This document shows positions 1 to 9,718 of a stretch of 64,000 bases of DNA, piece by piece. The translations under genes were made by a program, and so were the position numbers. Each line of letters opens with the position of its first letter. The first letter of the stretch is position 1. The notes below the pieces were generated by a model that saw only the letters and a list, made by a program, of their open reading frames with translations, made no database searches and had not been told where the DNA came from. The DNA is from Prorocentrum cordatum (lineage: Eukaryota > Sar > Dinophyceae > Prorocentrales > Prorocentraceae), in assembly GCA_963575745.1 (NCBI GenBank), contig CAUYUJ010009602.1, forward strand, positions 1-64,000, given 5' to 3'.

Positions 1-1830
1 ACATCTACGCCGGTGGAATCACGGTGCAAGTGGTGGCAGACCAGCGGGACATTGTATACCACGCGGTACGTGTACTACAACGGTTGGCGGCAATCCTCAA
101 AGCCTTGGGCTTACCTGTTGCGCGAGACAAGGCAGAGGCATTTGCCTCGGATTATCGCATGGCACAGCAGGTCGCACAACATGTGCGCCGACACGGCTTC
201 AGACAATACACAGCACCGGAGGTGCTGGACACGGAAGCCATTGGCGGGCGCGCGTTGGGCTTCTATGCCAGTCGGAAGAGGGTGGCCAACATGAAGATGC
301 GACTGCCAAGATTCAAGAGGCTCTGCTGTTTGGCCAAGATCGGGAGGGCGGTGGCGCAACCGCGCGCTGCCCCCGCCATGCAGAGCGGCGCGCAGATCGT
401 TGGAGCCACCGAGGCGCTCCTCAGAGCGATGGCCAACATGGTGCGCATAGGATGGAGACGAACCCCACCTTGTACTTCTACTTGGCTCGCGGCGCAGCTC
501 GAACCGCGCTTCCACGAGCGCCCAGAGCTGATGGCCATTTCAGGACAACTTTTCACATGGGCGCGGCTCATGCAGGACACCTATGGGCCCAGCGGCATTC
601 TCGACAAGGCTTTCTTCCAGCAGCGTCAGCAGCTCGGGCCGAACCCCAAGCGCGCCGACGTTGCTGGCCCACTTGGCGCAGTGCCGGTGGCTCTCCAGTC
701 GCCCAATTGGCGCCCTGCGACGGCGGCGACATGGCGCGCGCGCGCGGGGGCGAAGGTGGATCTCATTATTGACAGTCCAGAGTGGGCCAGAACCTTGGCC
801 CGACGCGACTCAGAAAGATCGCGGCGCCAGAAGGTGAAAAAGTTGCGCGCAGACGCTGCGGTTACTGGATGGCGCCGTTGAAACTGCTACTGGCTCCAAG
901 GGAGCTCGCCAATGCGCGGGGCCTGTCGGAGCAGGCGCGTTCTGCGCTACGCGTTGCCATCGCCGGAGGACAGCGGTCGCAGGCCAGACCTCGACCAACG
1001 TGGTTATGCTGAGGGCGACCTCTGCCAGCGCTGTCTCGATTGCCCTGCGACGCTTCATCATCGCCTATGATGCCGCCCTCTAGTTCAGCGGTAGGGGGGG
1101 CAGCTGTCGACGCGGGCGTCACTTGGGCGGCGCGCGCGCCTCACCGCGCCAACATCTTTTTTACGCGGGCGCTGTTGCCGAGAGATGCCCCGCCCGCGAT
1201 CCCGCCCCCAGCTCAGGAGAAGGTGTGGAGATTTGCTCGTGGAGGCGAAGTGGCGATGCTCACAGTCGGTATTTTCACGGGTGGATCATCTGAACTATCT
1301 CCTATCGGGTGGCCAGAAGCGAACAGAGCAGGTTGGGGAATTTCGATGATGACGGGATAAGCTTCGCGTGGGATTGCATGCGGTCTATTGCCAGGACATC
1401 AACAGTCGGTTCCACGTGCGGAGCTTTTCGCGGTCATTCTAGTCCTGCGCCACGGGACCTTGCCGCTGCACATGCGCGCGGGTTGCGTGGGCGCAGTGGA
1501 TGGTGTCAAGAAAGGTGTTGACTGGTGCGCTCATCCCCGCAGGCCGAACCGTGACTTTCTGGGGCAGCTATGGCAAGCGCTACAAGGCCAGGGGGGCCGT
1601 CACCGCAGCTGGAAATCTCCTTCGCCCCCATCGCGTCAGACTATCGGCGAGGCTACCTTAGATTAGAAAAGCAATGACTACGCAGATGCGGCGGCCAAGC
1701 GGGGGCTGGCCATGCGCGCGCTTGCGACGGAGGCCACGCAGCTGAAGCTGCACTCCCTCATGCTGAACATCGTGCGACAGGTGGCGTGCTGGATAGGATC
1801 GCCAATGACGCCGTCGGGCAATTCGGACAG
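1..1830 (+). pseudogene. Decayed non-LTR retrotransposon, 3' part (RT end and RNase H), copy 1
   Basis: The window opens in a reverse transcriptase palm region. The first codons read D-I-Y-A-G-G, where an active RT has a Y-x-D-D box, followed by the LPVARDKAEAFASD segment that usually follows the palm. The open frame runs to 881. Beyond it, across frameshifts, is an RNase H-like region: SVPRAELFAVILVLR at about 1400-1445, VDGVKKGVDW at about 1498-1527 and NDYADAAAKRGLAMRAL at about 1675-1725. Catalytic residues are missing and frames are broken, so this is inactive. The recognition comes from family motifs and was not checked by alignment. Confidence 0.75.
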
Positions 1831-2189
1831 GCAGCAGCCCCCAGCACGCCGCCCTCGACGTCGACAGCGCCGACCTCCACGACAAGTACGACAGCAACAA
1901 GTACTGACTGCGAGACAGCGCCTGCACGTGCCCAGGCCAAGGTTCGCAGGTGGCTGCAAACGTATATATTGTCAGCGCTTCGCGCGGACCGCATGAGGGG
2001 GCCGTCGAATGTGTTTGGAGGCGTGCTCAGTGCACCGCCCTCCGGAACCTCGGGCCCCTGCGCCCCGGTCCAACCCCGAGGAGGTCCCGCCGAGCCTTCC
2101 CCAAGGGTCTAGCCCGTGCCTCAAGCGGCCCCCGGGGGCCCCAGGAGGGAAGAGTTTCGCGGGCCTCCTGCCCCCCCCCTTCCCCGTCC

Positions 2190-2260
2190 CTCGAGCCTTC
2201 GCCTCCTCCTCCCCCTCCTCCTCCTCCTCCTCTTCCTCCTCTTCCACGCCCCCCGTCGGC
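2190..2260. repeat. CCT-rich microsatellite, copy 1
   Basis: Imperfect (CCT)n/(CTC)n followed by TCC/TTC units. The corresponding stretch of copy 2 is at 18095-18138 and is shorter. Confidence 0.85.
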
Positions 2261-2300
2261 GCGTTCGCGTCGTCGCTGAGTAGGCTGGAGGAGGCCGCCC

Positions 2301-3176
2301 ATGAATGTAGCCATGCTGTCGCGGCCAGCCGTGTGCCTCCCGACAGGTCCTCTCCACCCCGCTCTCCCGTCTCCCGAGTTTCACGCACGTCCTACAATCC
2401 GCTCCCCGTGTATGGCCCCATGCTGGCGGCCAGAGCGTCGAGCGTACAGATCGCATCCTGAGATAGACGTAGCGGCGAGAGACTGGCGCGGGATCACTTG
2501 CCCTCTTCTCGCGTCTTGTCCGCTTGCCCTCGTCTCTTCTCTTCTTGGTACGTTCACTCCTCCTCCTCCTCCTCCTCCTCCTCCTCTTCTTCCCCACTCG
2601 AAACCCAGGGTTCGGATTGTGGGCAAGAGTAGGAGGCCTAAGGGCGAGGATGCAGAAGCCTTCATTCGTGTCCAACGCGGGGTGAGACCCAAAGTGTATT
2701 TCGAACAGCCTGTTCAGACCCGTGTTAGGGAAACGGCGGTCGCCCTGGGCCCCTCGGCTGGCTCGGAGAAGCGCGCCAGACTCGCTGCGGCCCCCACGGC
2801 GGCCAACGCGGCCCCTCCCAGCACGGTGCCTCCCGCGGAGGGGGCGATCCCCCCGCGGCATCTAGAGTCCACGTGCTCTACCGTGCTGGCGATGTTGTCG
2901 GATGCGTGCGACGCGGATCATTTTCCGAGCGTGCGCACATATCCCAACCGTACAATGCGTGAGGGCCCCAAGGCTTGCGAGGGGAATCCTCAGAGGAAGT
3001 GGAGGCGAAACAATTTCGCTTCTGGCCGCCTCCCGAGCGAGGACCGCAGGCATCCTATCCCGCTCCCCCGACGTATCCTTGTGTCGGATCCAGCTGTGGA
3101 GTTGCTCGGCCTCGATGTTTCGTTGTTGTTGTTGTTTGTTGGCAACGAGGACACTGGGGGCCCACGTGTTCCTTGA
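2301..3176 (+). CDS. Hypothetical proline-rich open frame, copy 1
   Basis: A 291-codon frame from an ATG. It holds a proline run at about residues 88-97 encoded by a (CCT)n tract, then a basic, alanine/proline-rich region and a leucine-rich end encoded by a (TTG)n tract. Its duplicate at 18193-19056 stays open, and the 15-bp change in the CCT tract keeps the frame. I recognise no domain. Because the start, middle and end all coincide with low-complexity DNA, it may well be non-coding. Confidence 0.25.
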   Translation: MNVAMLSRPAVCLPTGPLHPALPSPEFHARPTIRSPCMAPCWRPERRAYRSHPEIDVAARDWRGITCPLLASCPLALVSSLLGTFTPPPPPPPPPLLPHSKPRVRIVGKSRRPKGEDAEAFIRVQRGVRPKVYFEQPVQTRVRETAVALGPSAGSEKRARLAAAPTAANAAPPSTVPPAEGAIPPRHLESTCSTVLAMLSDACDADHFPSVRTYPNRTMREGPKACEGNPQRKWRRNNFASGRLPSEDRRHPIPLPRRILVSDPAVELLGLDVSLLLLFVGNEDTGGPRVP

Positions 3177-3184
3177 TGCCAGCG

Positions 3185-3830
3185 CGCTGAGGCAGATCAA
3201 GGTCACAAAAACACTTGAAGTCTTTGCGGCCCCTCGAGGCTCACAAAGCTTCGAAGATCACCAGCGCGGTTCTTCTTAGATGCGCTCGGGGTCTTCGAAT
3301 CTTTGTGATGCGCAGGGGATCGCAAAGATTTGCGGAATCTTTGTGGTTCGCAGGGAATCACAAAGATTTGCGGAATCTGTGTGGTTCGCAGGGAATCACA
3401 AAGATTCAAAGATCTCCAGCGCTGCATTTCGTGGCAATCTTTGTGACAGCCGAGGGCTTGATCACAAAAATTGAATGGAAAGGCTGCGCTCGGAATCTTT
3501 GAATCTATGTGATTCGCAGGGAATCGCAACGATTTGCGGAATCTTTGTGATTCGCAGGGGATCGCAAAGATTTGCAGAATCTTTGTGATTCGCAGGGATT
3601 CACAAAGATTCAAAGATTCTCAGCGCTGCATTTCGTGGCAATCTTTGCGACAGCCGAGGGCTTGATTACAAAGATTGCGTGGAAAGGCTGCGCTCGGGAT
3701 CTTTGAATCTTTGTGATTCGCAGGGGATCGCGCAGATTTGCGGAATCTATGTGATTCGCAGGGGATCGCAAAGAGTTGCGGAATCTTTGTGATTCGCAGG
3801 GGGCCACGAAGATTCGGGGCACCGAGGGTT
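3185..3830. repeat. Array of self-complementary 38-bp repeats, copy 1
   Basis: The arms AATCACAAAGATT and AATCTTTGTGATT alternate, separated alternately by TGCGG and by CGCAGGG or a close variant. Every arm can therefore pair with the neighbour on either side. A longer unit of about 210 bp, including CAGCGCTGCATTTCGTGGC and GGCTGCGCTCGG, repeats on top of this (near 3418 and near 3622). No protein-coding sense is apparent. Confidence 0.85.
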
Positions 3831-3894
3831 CGGGGCCCGCAGGAAGTGTTAGGAGGGTATAGGGAGGCTCTGTCAGGCAGCCCAGCACCTCCGA

Positions 3895-4100
3895 GGGTAT
3901 CGCGGCGACGGCGACGACGACGGCGGCGCCGACGACGACGGCGGAGGCCCCGCGCAAGCAACTGTGGTACTCGGGGCGGGGGGCCTGTCCTGAGCCAGCG
4001 ACGGCGACGGCAACGACGGCGGCGGCGACGGCGACCGCGAGGGCGGCGACGGCGATGGCGACGGCAACGACGACGAGGACAACGTCGACGACGATGAGAG
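3895..4100. repeat. GC-rich CGA/CGG trinucleotide tract, copy 1
   Basis: Two blocks of (CGA/CGG)n around 3900-3950 and 3995-4100 with a non-repetitive spacer. The apparent arginine-rich or serine/proline-rich open frames here are products of the repeat. Confidence 0.8.
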
Positions 4101-4319
4101 GCAGGGCGTTTCCTTGGAAGGCCGCCGACCGGAGCGACGCGGCAGGCAAGAGTGTCGGCATCGTCGTTGCCTGTGGACCCTAACTATTGCTTCGCAAGGA
4201 GCGACGCCTGCCTCCGAATACGGAGCACCAGGCTCCGCCAGGCCGCCTCGAATCCGTTGGCTGCCCTTTGTCTTGAATATCGGCCGTCGCGGCGTCCGAC
4301 GCTCTTGGGCGCGCCCACC

Positions 4320-4425
4320 GCGTTGCTACTGGGTCCGAAAAAGGCGGGGGAGGAGGAGGAGGAGGATCATGATGACCATGAGAAGTTGCTGTCGGGAACA
4401 GTCCTCCGACCCAGTAGCAACACAG
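4320..4425. mobile_element. ~105-bp inverted-repeat element, unit 1
   Basis: The ends are about 18-bp inverted repeats of the consensus TGTGTTGCTACTGGGTC. The interior contains a GGA-rich block, ATCATGATGACCATGA and AAGTTGCTGTCGGGAACAG. The size and ends resemble a miniature inverted-repeat transposable element, but I could not define a target duplication. It is the first of three in a row, joined by about 80 bp of spacer carrying GCGATATGGCCACC. Confidence 0.75.
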
Positions 4426-4506
4426 AGGGGCGCAGCGACAGGAGCAAACGAAATTGCAACACAGCGAGGCGCGAGACCTCGAAGTAAAAGTGCGATATGG
4501 CCACCG

Positions 4507-4608
4507 CTGTGTTGCTACTGGGTCCGAGAGAGGCGGGGGGGGAGGAGGGCCATGATGGCCGTGAAAAGTTGCCGTCGGGAACAGCCCTCCGACCCAGTGG
4601 CAACACAG
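4507..4608. mobile_element. ~105-bp inverted-repeat element, unit 2
   Basis: Same ends and interior as the unit at 4320, in the same orientation, with a GGGGGGGAGGAGGG block in place of the GGA run. It is about 185 bp from its neighbours, so unit plus spacer forms a short tandem array. Confidence 0.75.
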
Positions 4609-4689
4609 GGGGGCGCAGCGACGCGAGCGAACGCAATTGCAACGCAGCGAGGCGTGAGACCTCGAAGTAAAAGTGCGATATGGCCACCA

Positions 4690-4795
4690 CTGCGTTGCTA
4701 CGGGGTCCAGAAGAGGCGGAGGAGGGATGAGGAAAGCCATGGTGACAATGAGAAGCTGCACCCAGGAACAGCCCACCGACCCAGTAGCAACACAG
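4690..4795. mobile_element. ~105-bp inverted-repeat element, unit 3
   Basis: Third unit of the 4.3-4.8 kb cluster. The left end is mutated (CTACGGGGTC); the right end is intact. Confidence 0.7.
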
Positions 4796-4891
4796 GGGGG
4801 GGGAGCCAAACATCGGATACAGTCAACGCGCATGGTAAGGGCGAGCGCCTTTTCCTAGGGTACCCTTGGGCCCCTTGCGTCTTCACCGCGC

Positions 4892-4913
4892 GCCCTTACC
4901 GCGCGGTAAGGGC
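4892..4913. other. Perfect 22-bp palindrome
   Basis: The arms GCCCTTACC and GGTAAGGGC flank GCGC. Related GGTAAGGGCG and CCTTACCGCGCG pieces occur at about 4833 and 4960. In copy 2 (around 20776) the centre and one arm are mutated. Confidence 0.8.
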
Positions 4914-5034
4914 ACGCGTCCCAAATGCCCCAACTTCGGCCTCCAAGGGTCTTGCGTCCTTACCGCGCGTCCTTATGATACGTTTTGACTGTGCGCTACG
5001 CCGCCCTCGGCAGACGGGGGGGGCTGAGCGGAAT

Positions 5035-5430
5035 TATGAACTTGGCCATGCGCAGCCTGTCGCCGTTCTCACCGCCATCCCTTTCCGTAGCCTCGGGCTC
5101 AAACCATTTTTACTGAGGTATATCGCCCTGCTGCTCGCGGCCTTGACTAGGCCGAGGATCATACTCCACAGCGACGGTATGGGGAAGACTTGTGGCACGA
5201 AACCGAAGAGGCGCACCATCAAACCGGTTTCGTACTGGCGGGGCGCGCTCAAGAAAACAACCAGCACACCGATTGATTTGCAACGCGCCCAAAACAATTA
5301 TGAACACTGGCGCCGAGCATTCCGAGGCAACGAGGGCTTGATTACATACGTTGTGGCTTTGAAGTTGCCGACTCCAAGAGATCTGTTCGTACGCTTCTGG
5401 GAAACAGCAAGGCAGGAGACGACGTGGTGA
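5035..5430 (+). pseudogene. Open-frame segment directly upstream of the Cys-rich protein, copy 1
   Basis: The 3' end of a long open frame. The last ~130 codons look protein-like (for example KPVSYWRGALKKTTS, LQRAQNNYEHWRRAFRG and PRDLFVRFWETARQE). It ends with TGG TGA at 5430, where the next frame (Cys-rich protein) opens. This, and the good sense of both pieces, suggests they are halves of one gene broken by a frame change near 5425-5455 that both copies share. No domain is recognised. Confidence 0.4.
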
Positions 5431-5453
5431 AATTCTGGAAAGCAAATCGGCCC

Positions 5454-6551
5454 ATGGCGCTGGCGCTCCCAGGACTGGATATTAAGCAAGAGATTCGGTC
5501 CATCGGAGGCCCGTTCGAAGTGCACGGGCACCTCGTGAACTTGCAGCTTGTTCACGTTCTGCGCGCCTTGGGCAAGAAGAAGAAGCCGTGGGATTCCAGC
5601 GCAACCGCCCTGACTCTTGGCATGGCCGGAGAACGGTACGAGATGTTGAAGTACGACGAGTCCAGCGTGCGTTCCTGTTACGACTCGTTCTCAGGCATGA
5701 GGGACACGCTGGTGTATTGCTACCAGCACCCTCCGTCAACGTTCCCTCAGTACAAAGAGCTAGAAGAGAAAATAGTGACATGCTTCAACGAGAACCGAAC
5801 TCCCAAGTTGCAGACCCATCGGACATCTAAGGGCGATGACCCTTATAATGGGCATTGGAACGCCCGCGTGCACTTGTGGGCGCTCAAGCCAGAGTCGCTG
5901 CGGCGAAACGCGTCGGTGACGTTCAGCATGCTCCCGCTCCCAGATATGGGCAAGCTCCTCGATCAGCTGCATGCCAGCGTCGGCACGGACAATGTTCGGG
6001 AGGCGTGTGAAAAACTGTCGTATTCTGGTAATTGGGAAGAAATTATAATGAGACTGTGTCTCGGCACGGGCAAGCAATGCCAGGCCGTGGACGAGGGCCC
6101 CGCCGACGACGAGCCTGACGGGACACCGATGGCGCCCCGTGCTGCTCGCGGCGGACACGCCGCGAAGGTCGCAGTGGCGTGGTCGAACTATTACGAGACC
6201 TGCTACATGAGGCGGTGCCGTAGCTGCGGCGAGGACGGACTCGCGTACAAGAGCCTCGAACTTGCGGGCGCTGCAGACGGTCGGGTCTGCGCGTGCTGCA
6301 AGGAGTACGGCCGCCCAGACAAGGGGCATGGCATCGTGCATCCCAGCGGCCCAGCGAGGACATCCCAGACGCCTGATCAGCTGGTGTCCAGGATTCCTGC
6401 GGGCAGCGGCCGCCTGCTTAAGTGCGGGCGGTGCGGCTACGCCACGCTGCGGTGCGGACAGGGATCCTGCCGGCATATCAAGCGGTTCTGCGTAGTGTGC
6501 AATTCGAAGCAATTGCCAAGCATCAAGACGTGCCCGTGCTGCGGCGCGTGA
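5454..6551 (+). CDS. Cysteine-rich zinc-ribbon-like protein, unknown function, copy 1
   Basis: 365 codons from the first ATG; the frame is open from 5424. The N-terminal two thirds is an unrecognised, mostly helical-looking region (MAGERYEMLKYDESSVRS, YQHPPSTFPQYKELEEK). The last ~110 residues carry clustered Cys pairs: CRSCGEDG, CACC, CGRCGYATLRCGQGSC and CVVCNSKQLPSIKTCPCC at the C-terminus, with His nearby (CRHIKRFC). This pattern fits two or more zinc ribbons. It lies between the inverted-repeat cluster and the GGA array and about 3 kb upstream of the ATPase frame. It may belong to an unidentified mobile element. I cannot name a family. Confidence 0.55.
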   Translation: MALALPGLDIKQEIRSIGGPFEVHGHLVNLQLVHVLRALGKKKKPWDSSATALTLGMAGERYEMLKYDESSVRSCYDSFSGMRDTLVYCYQHPPSTFPQYKELEEKIVTCFNENRTPKLQTHRTSKGDDPYNGHWNARVHLWALKPESLRRNASVTFSMLPLPDMGKLLDQLHASVGTDNVREACEKLSYSGNWEEIIMRLCLGTGKQCQAVDEGPADDEPDGTPMAPRAARGGHAAKVAVAWSNYYETCYMRRCRSCGEDGLAYKSLELAGAADGRVCACCKEYGRPDKGHGIVHPSGPARTSQTPDQLVSRIPAGSGRLLKCGRCGYATLRCGQGSCRHIKRFCVVCNSKQLPSIKTCPCCGA

Positions 6552-6839
6552 CCGTCTGCAGCGCCAATCGGCCAGCAGGCGGGGGCCATGGCCAGCGAAC
6601 GTCCCAACGCCATGCTGCCTTAGTGGCGCGGTTTGGGTTGCCGCGCGTGGATATTCAACGCATGGGCTGGGCACGTTATCGCAACGCTGCAGAACGCATC
6701 GCATTCGAGAATAAGAACGGTGCCGAGGCAGCAGCAACGCGTGTAGTATATGCGGTGCTAGATGTCGTGTGCTGCGTTGCTTTGCGTTGTGTGGCGTCGT
6801 ATTGCATGGCATTGCGTTGGGTTTGCATTGCCGAGGACA

Positions 6840-7164
6840 GAGGAGGAGACAGGGAGAGGATGAAACTGGGTAGTGCGAAGAGAAGGGGGAGGGGAATATT
6901 TGAGCAGGAGGGGGGGAGACTCTCCCCCCTCCTCTCAGAGGAGGGGCGGTGGAGGAGGAGGAGGAGGAGGAAGCGGGAGGAGGCGGGAGGATGAGGTGGG
7001 AGGAGGAGGGACTGCAACGCCGGCGGCGTGCAGCTGCGAGGACCGCGGCCCGACCCAGTAGCAACGCAGCGGGCGCTGTCACCCGAGGAGGTGTGGGAGG
7101 ACACCGAGGACGGAGGAGGAGGCAGGAAGATAATGATATAGAGTAGTAGACATGGGAGGGATGT

Positions 7165-7195
<31 letters not shown>

Positions 7196-7330
7196 AGGAG
7201 GAGGAGGAGGAGGAGGAAAAGGAAAAGGAGGAGGAGGAGGAGGAGGAGGAGGAGGAGGAGGGGAAGGATGGGGAGCAGGAGGAGGAGGAGGAAGAGGAGG
7301 AGGATGCGGGAGGAGGCGGCGGAGGAGGAA
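6840..7330. repeat. GGA-rich microsatellite region, copy 1
   Basis: Imperfect (GGA)n with a dense block at about 7155-7325. The long serine/proline-rich frame on the minus strand across 5760-7418 and the glycine/arginine/glutamate frames on the + strand come from this composition. Confidence 0.9.
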
Positions 7331-7745
7331 GCACTGCAACGCTCTCGTCGAGCAGCGGCGAGGACGGCCGAAAGGTTGATCTCGCTGCGGTCGGTGCAGG
7401 AGGAGGGCCCCGATGCAAGCAGTTGTGGCACCTGGGATTGGTTTGTAATAGTGAAGATGATGACGGTTATGATGACGGTCATGACGGTGATGGGGATGAT
7501 GGTCATGGTATGAATGATGATGATGGTAATGACGATGAGTATCATGCTGATAGCGATGATGATGGTGGTATTCATGATAAGGATGATGCTGATGATGGCG
7601 ATGATGATGAAGATGAGGATGGCGATGATGATGATAATGGTGGTGGTGATAATGATGAGTGTATATTGGCGCCTTATCTTACGGCCGGTGCTGCCGACCC
7701 CGCCGACGACGATGAAGACGAGGAGGGGGAGGAGGAGGAGGAGCC

Positions 7746-7847
7746 CTGTGTTGCTACTGGGTCGGAGGACTGTTCCCGACAGTAACTTCTCATGGTCATC
7801 ATGATCCTCCTCCGCCCCCGCCCCTTTCGGGCCCAGTAGCAACACAA
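7746..7847. mobile_element. ~105-bp inverted-repeat element in the GAT region, unit 4
   Basis: Same family, in reverse orientation relative to the 4.3-kb cluster, flanked by GAT-rich DNA. The two ends read TGTGTTGCTACTGGGTC and GGCCCAGTAGCAACACA. Confidence 0.75.
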
Positions 7848-8433
7848 TGGTGGTCATATCGCACGTTCATTTCGAGGTCATGATGATGATGGGGATGATG
7901 TTAATGAAGACCAGGACGAGAATGATGATAATGATGACGATGATGATAATGATGGTGACGATGATGATGGTAATGATGATGATGATGACGATGATGATAA
8001 TGATGATGACGATGATGATGGTAATGATGATGATGCTGACGATGATGATGATGATGATGATGATGAGGGTGACTATGGTGAAATGATGGCCATGGTAATG
8101 AAACTGATGATGCTGATGAAGTTGATGATGACGATGGTGATGGCGGTGATGATGATAATTGTAACTTGATGGCCTAATTTACCGCCGGTGCCGGATGGTC
8201 ATGATTTGATGAACACGTGGGTGATAATGATGATGACGATGATGAAAATGATGATGACGACGGTGATGGTAATGATGATGACGGTGATGATGATGAGGAT
8301 GACGACCCTGGTGGTAATAGTGGCCATGGTAATGATGATGATGAACTTGATGATGATGATGGTGGTGGCGGTGATGATGACAAGTGTAATGTGGCTGCGT
8401 TGCCATTGCGTTCGCTCGTGTCGCTGCGCCCCC

Positions 8434-8538
8434 CTGTGTTGCTACTGGGTCGGAGGACTGTTCCCGACAGCAACTTCTCTTGGTCATCATGATCTTCCTC
8501 CTCCGCCCCCGCCTCTTTCGGACCCAGTAGCAACACAG
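8434..8538. mobile_element. ~105-bp inverted-repeat element in the GAT region, unit 5
   Basis: Near-perfect terminal inverted repeats of 18 bp. It is flanked by the same spacer sequences as the other copies (CATTGCGTTCGCTCG on one side, CATATCGCACTTTC on the other), so spacer and element move or amplify together. Confidence 0.8.
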
Positions 8539-9052
8539 TGGTGGCCATATCGCACTTTCAGTTCGAGGTCATAATGATGATGGGTATGCTTTGAATGAAG
8601 ACGAGGATGATGATGATGACGATGATGATGACGATGATGATGGTAATGATGATGATGATGAGGAGGAGGAGGAGGAGGACGACTATGGTGGTAATGATGG
8701 TCATGGTACTGATGATGATGATGATGAATTTGATGATGATGATGGTGATGGCGGTGACAATGATGAGTGTCACGTAATGGCCTAACTTGCGGCCGGTGCC
8801 AGATGGGGATGATTTTGATGAAGACGTGGATGATAATGATGATGATGACGATGATGACAATGATGATGACGATGATGATGGTAATGGTGATGATGACGAT
8901 GACGATGAGGATGACGACTATGGTGGTAATGATGGCCATGGTAATGATGATGATGAATTGTGATGACGATGATGACGATGGTGACGGCGGTGATGATGAT
9001 AAGTGTAATGTGGCTGCGTTGCAATTGCGTTCGCTCGTGTCGCTGCGCCCCC

Positions 9053-9155
9053 CTGTGTTGCTACTGGGCCGGAGGACTGTTCCCGACAGCAACTTCTCAT
9101 GGTCATCATGATCCTCCTCCGCCCCCGCCTCTTTTCAGACCCAGTAGCAACACAG
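9053..9155. mobile_element. ~105-bp inverted-repeat element in the GAT region, unit 6
   Basis: Same orientation and flanks as the unit at 8434, about 620 bp downstream. Units 4-6 mark a higher-order repeat of roughly 620-690 bp in this region. Confidence 0.8.
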
Positions 9156-9439
9156 TGGTGGCCATATCACACTTTCAATTCGAGGTCATAATGATGATGA
9201 TGATGATGATGATGATGGGGATGCTTTTGATGAAGACGAGGATGATGATGATGACGGTGATGATGGTAATGATGATGATGACGATGATGCTGAGGATGGC
9301 GACTATGGTGTCAGTGATGGACATGGTAATGATGATGATGATGGTGAATTTGTTGATGATGATGGTGGTGGCTGTGATGATGATAAGTGTAATGTGATGG
9401 CCTACTGGCCTTGTGGGTGCTCACTCGACCCCCCGTCTT

Positions 9440-9595
9440 TCAAGCTACAGGTGCAACCTAGGCGGCGCAATCTACATGGTGCAGGGTATGTGGTGCAACG
9501 TACATGGTGCAGAGTATGTGGTGCAAGCGGTGCCGTGTATGAGTCGCAACCTATGTGTTGCAAGCTATGTGGCGCAACTTATGCCAATCAATGAC
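9440..9595. repeat. Degenerate TGGTGCAA/TGTGTTGCAA short repeats, copy 1
   Basis: About ten units of the type (G)TGGTGCAAc/g with TATG spacers. The same kind of motif, on the other strand, fills 32530-32815 and 33300-33435. The duplicate is at 25285-25435. Confidence 0.7.
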
Positions 9596-9718
9596 ACGAA
9601 ATTCAAGATATGCGATCGCTTGCGTGCTTTTGTTCAAAGACGTGTGGCTCAAGCTCTTTGGCTGTATCGTTGGATCGCTGGTGGTTGCCCGACGAGGCTC
9701 GCGCCCGCTCGACCCGCG

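Larger units (their letters stand above)
7440..9395. repeat. GAT/GAC-rich higher-order repeat region, copy 1
   Basis: Imperfect (GAT)n interrupted at roughly 620-690-bp intervals by the ~105-bp inverted-repeat element and its fixed spacers, and by a TGATGGCCTAAxTT...CCGGTGCC segment (8168, 8776). Poly-Asp and poly-Met frames are repeat artefacts. Confidence 0.85.

Noticed and set aside
3185-3830. CRISPR-like array
   Set aside because: Repeats are self-complementary and contiguous, with fixed short loops instead of unique spacers, there are no Cas genes, and the genome is eukaryotic.
5760-7418. 552-codon minus-strand open frame, Ser/Pro-rich
   Set aside because: It is the complement of the GGA array and of the Cys-rich gene and has no motif of its own.
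7440-9395. Poly-Asp, poly-Met and poly-His frames
   Set aside because: Read directly from (GAT)n in its six frames.
9644-9652. TGGCTCAAG upstream of the ATPase ATG as a spliced-leader relict
   Set aside because: Only 9 of 21 bases match, and this is expected by chance about once in a window this size on two strands.
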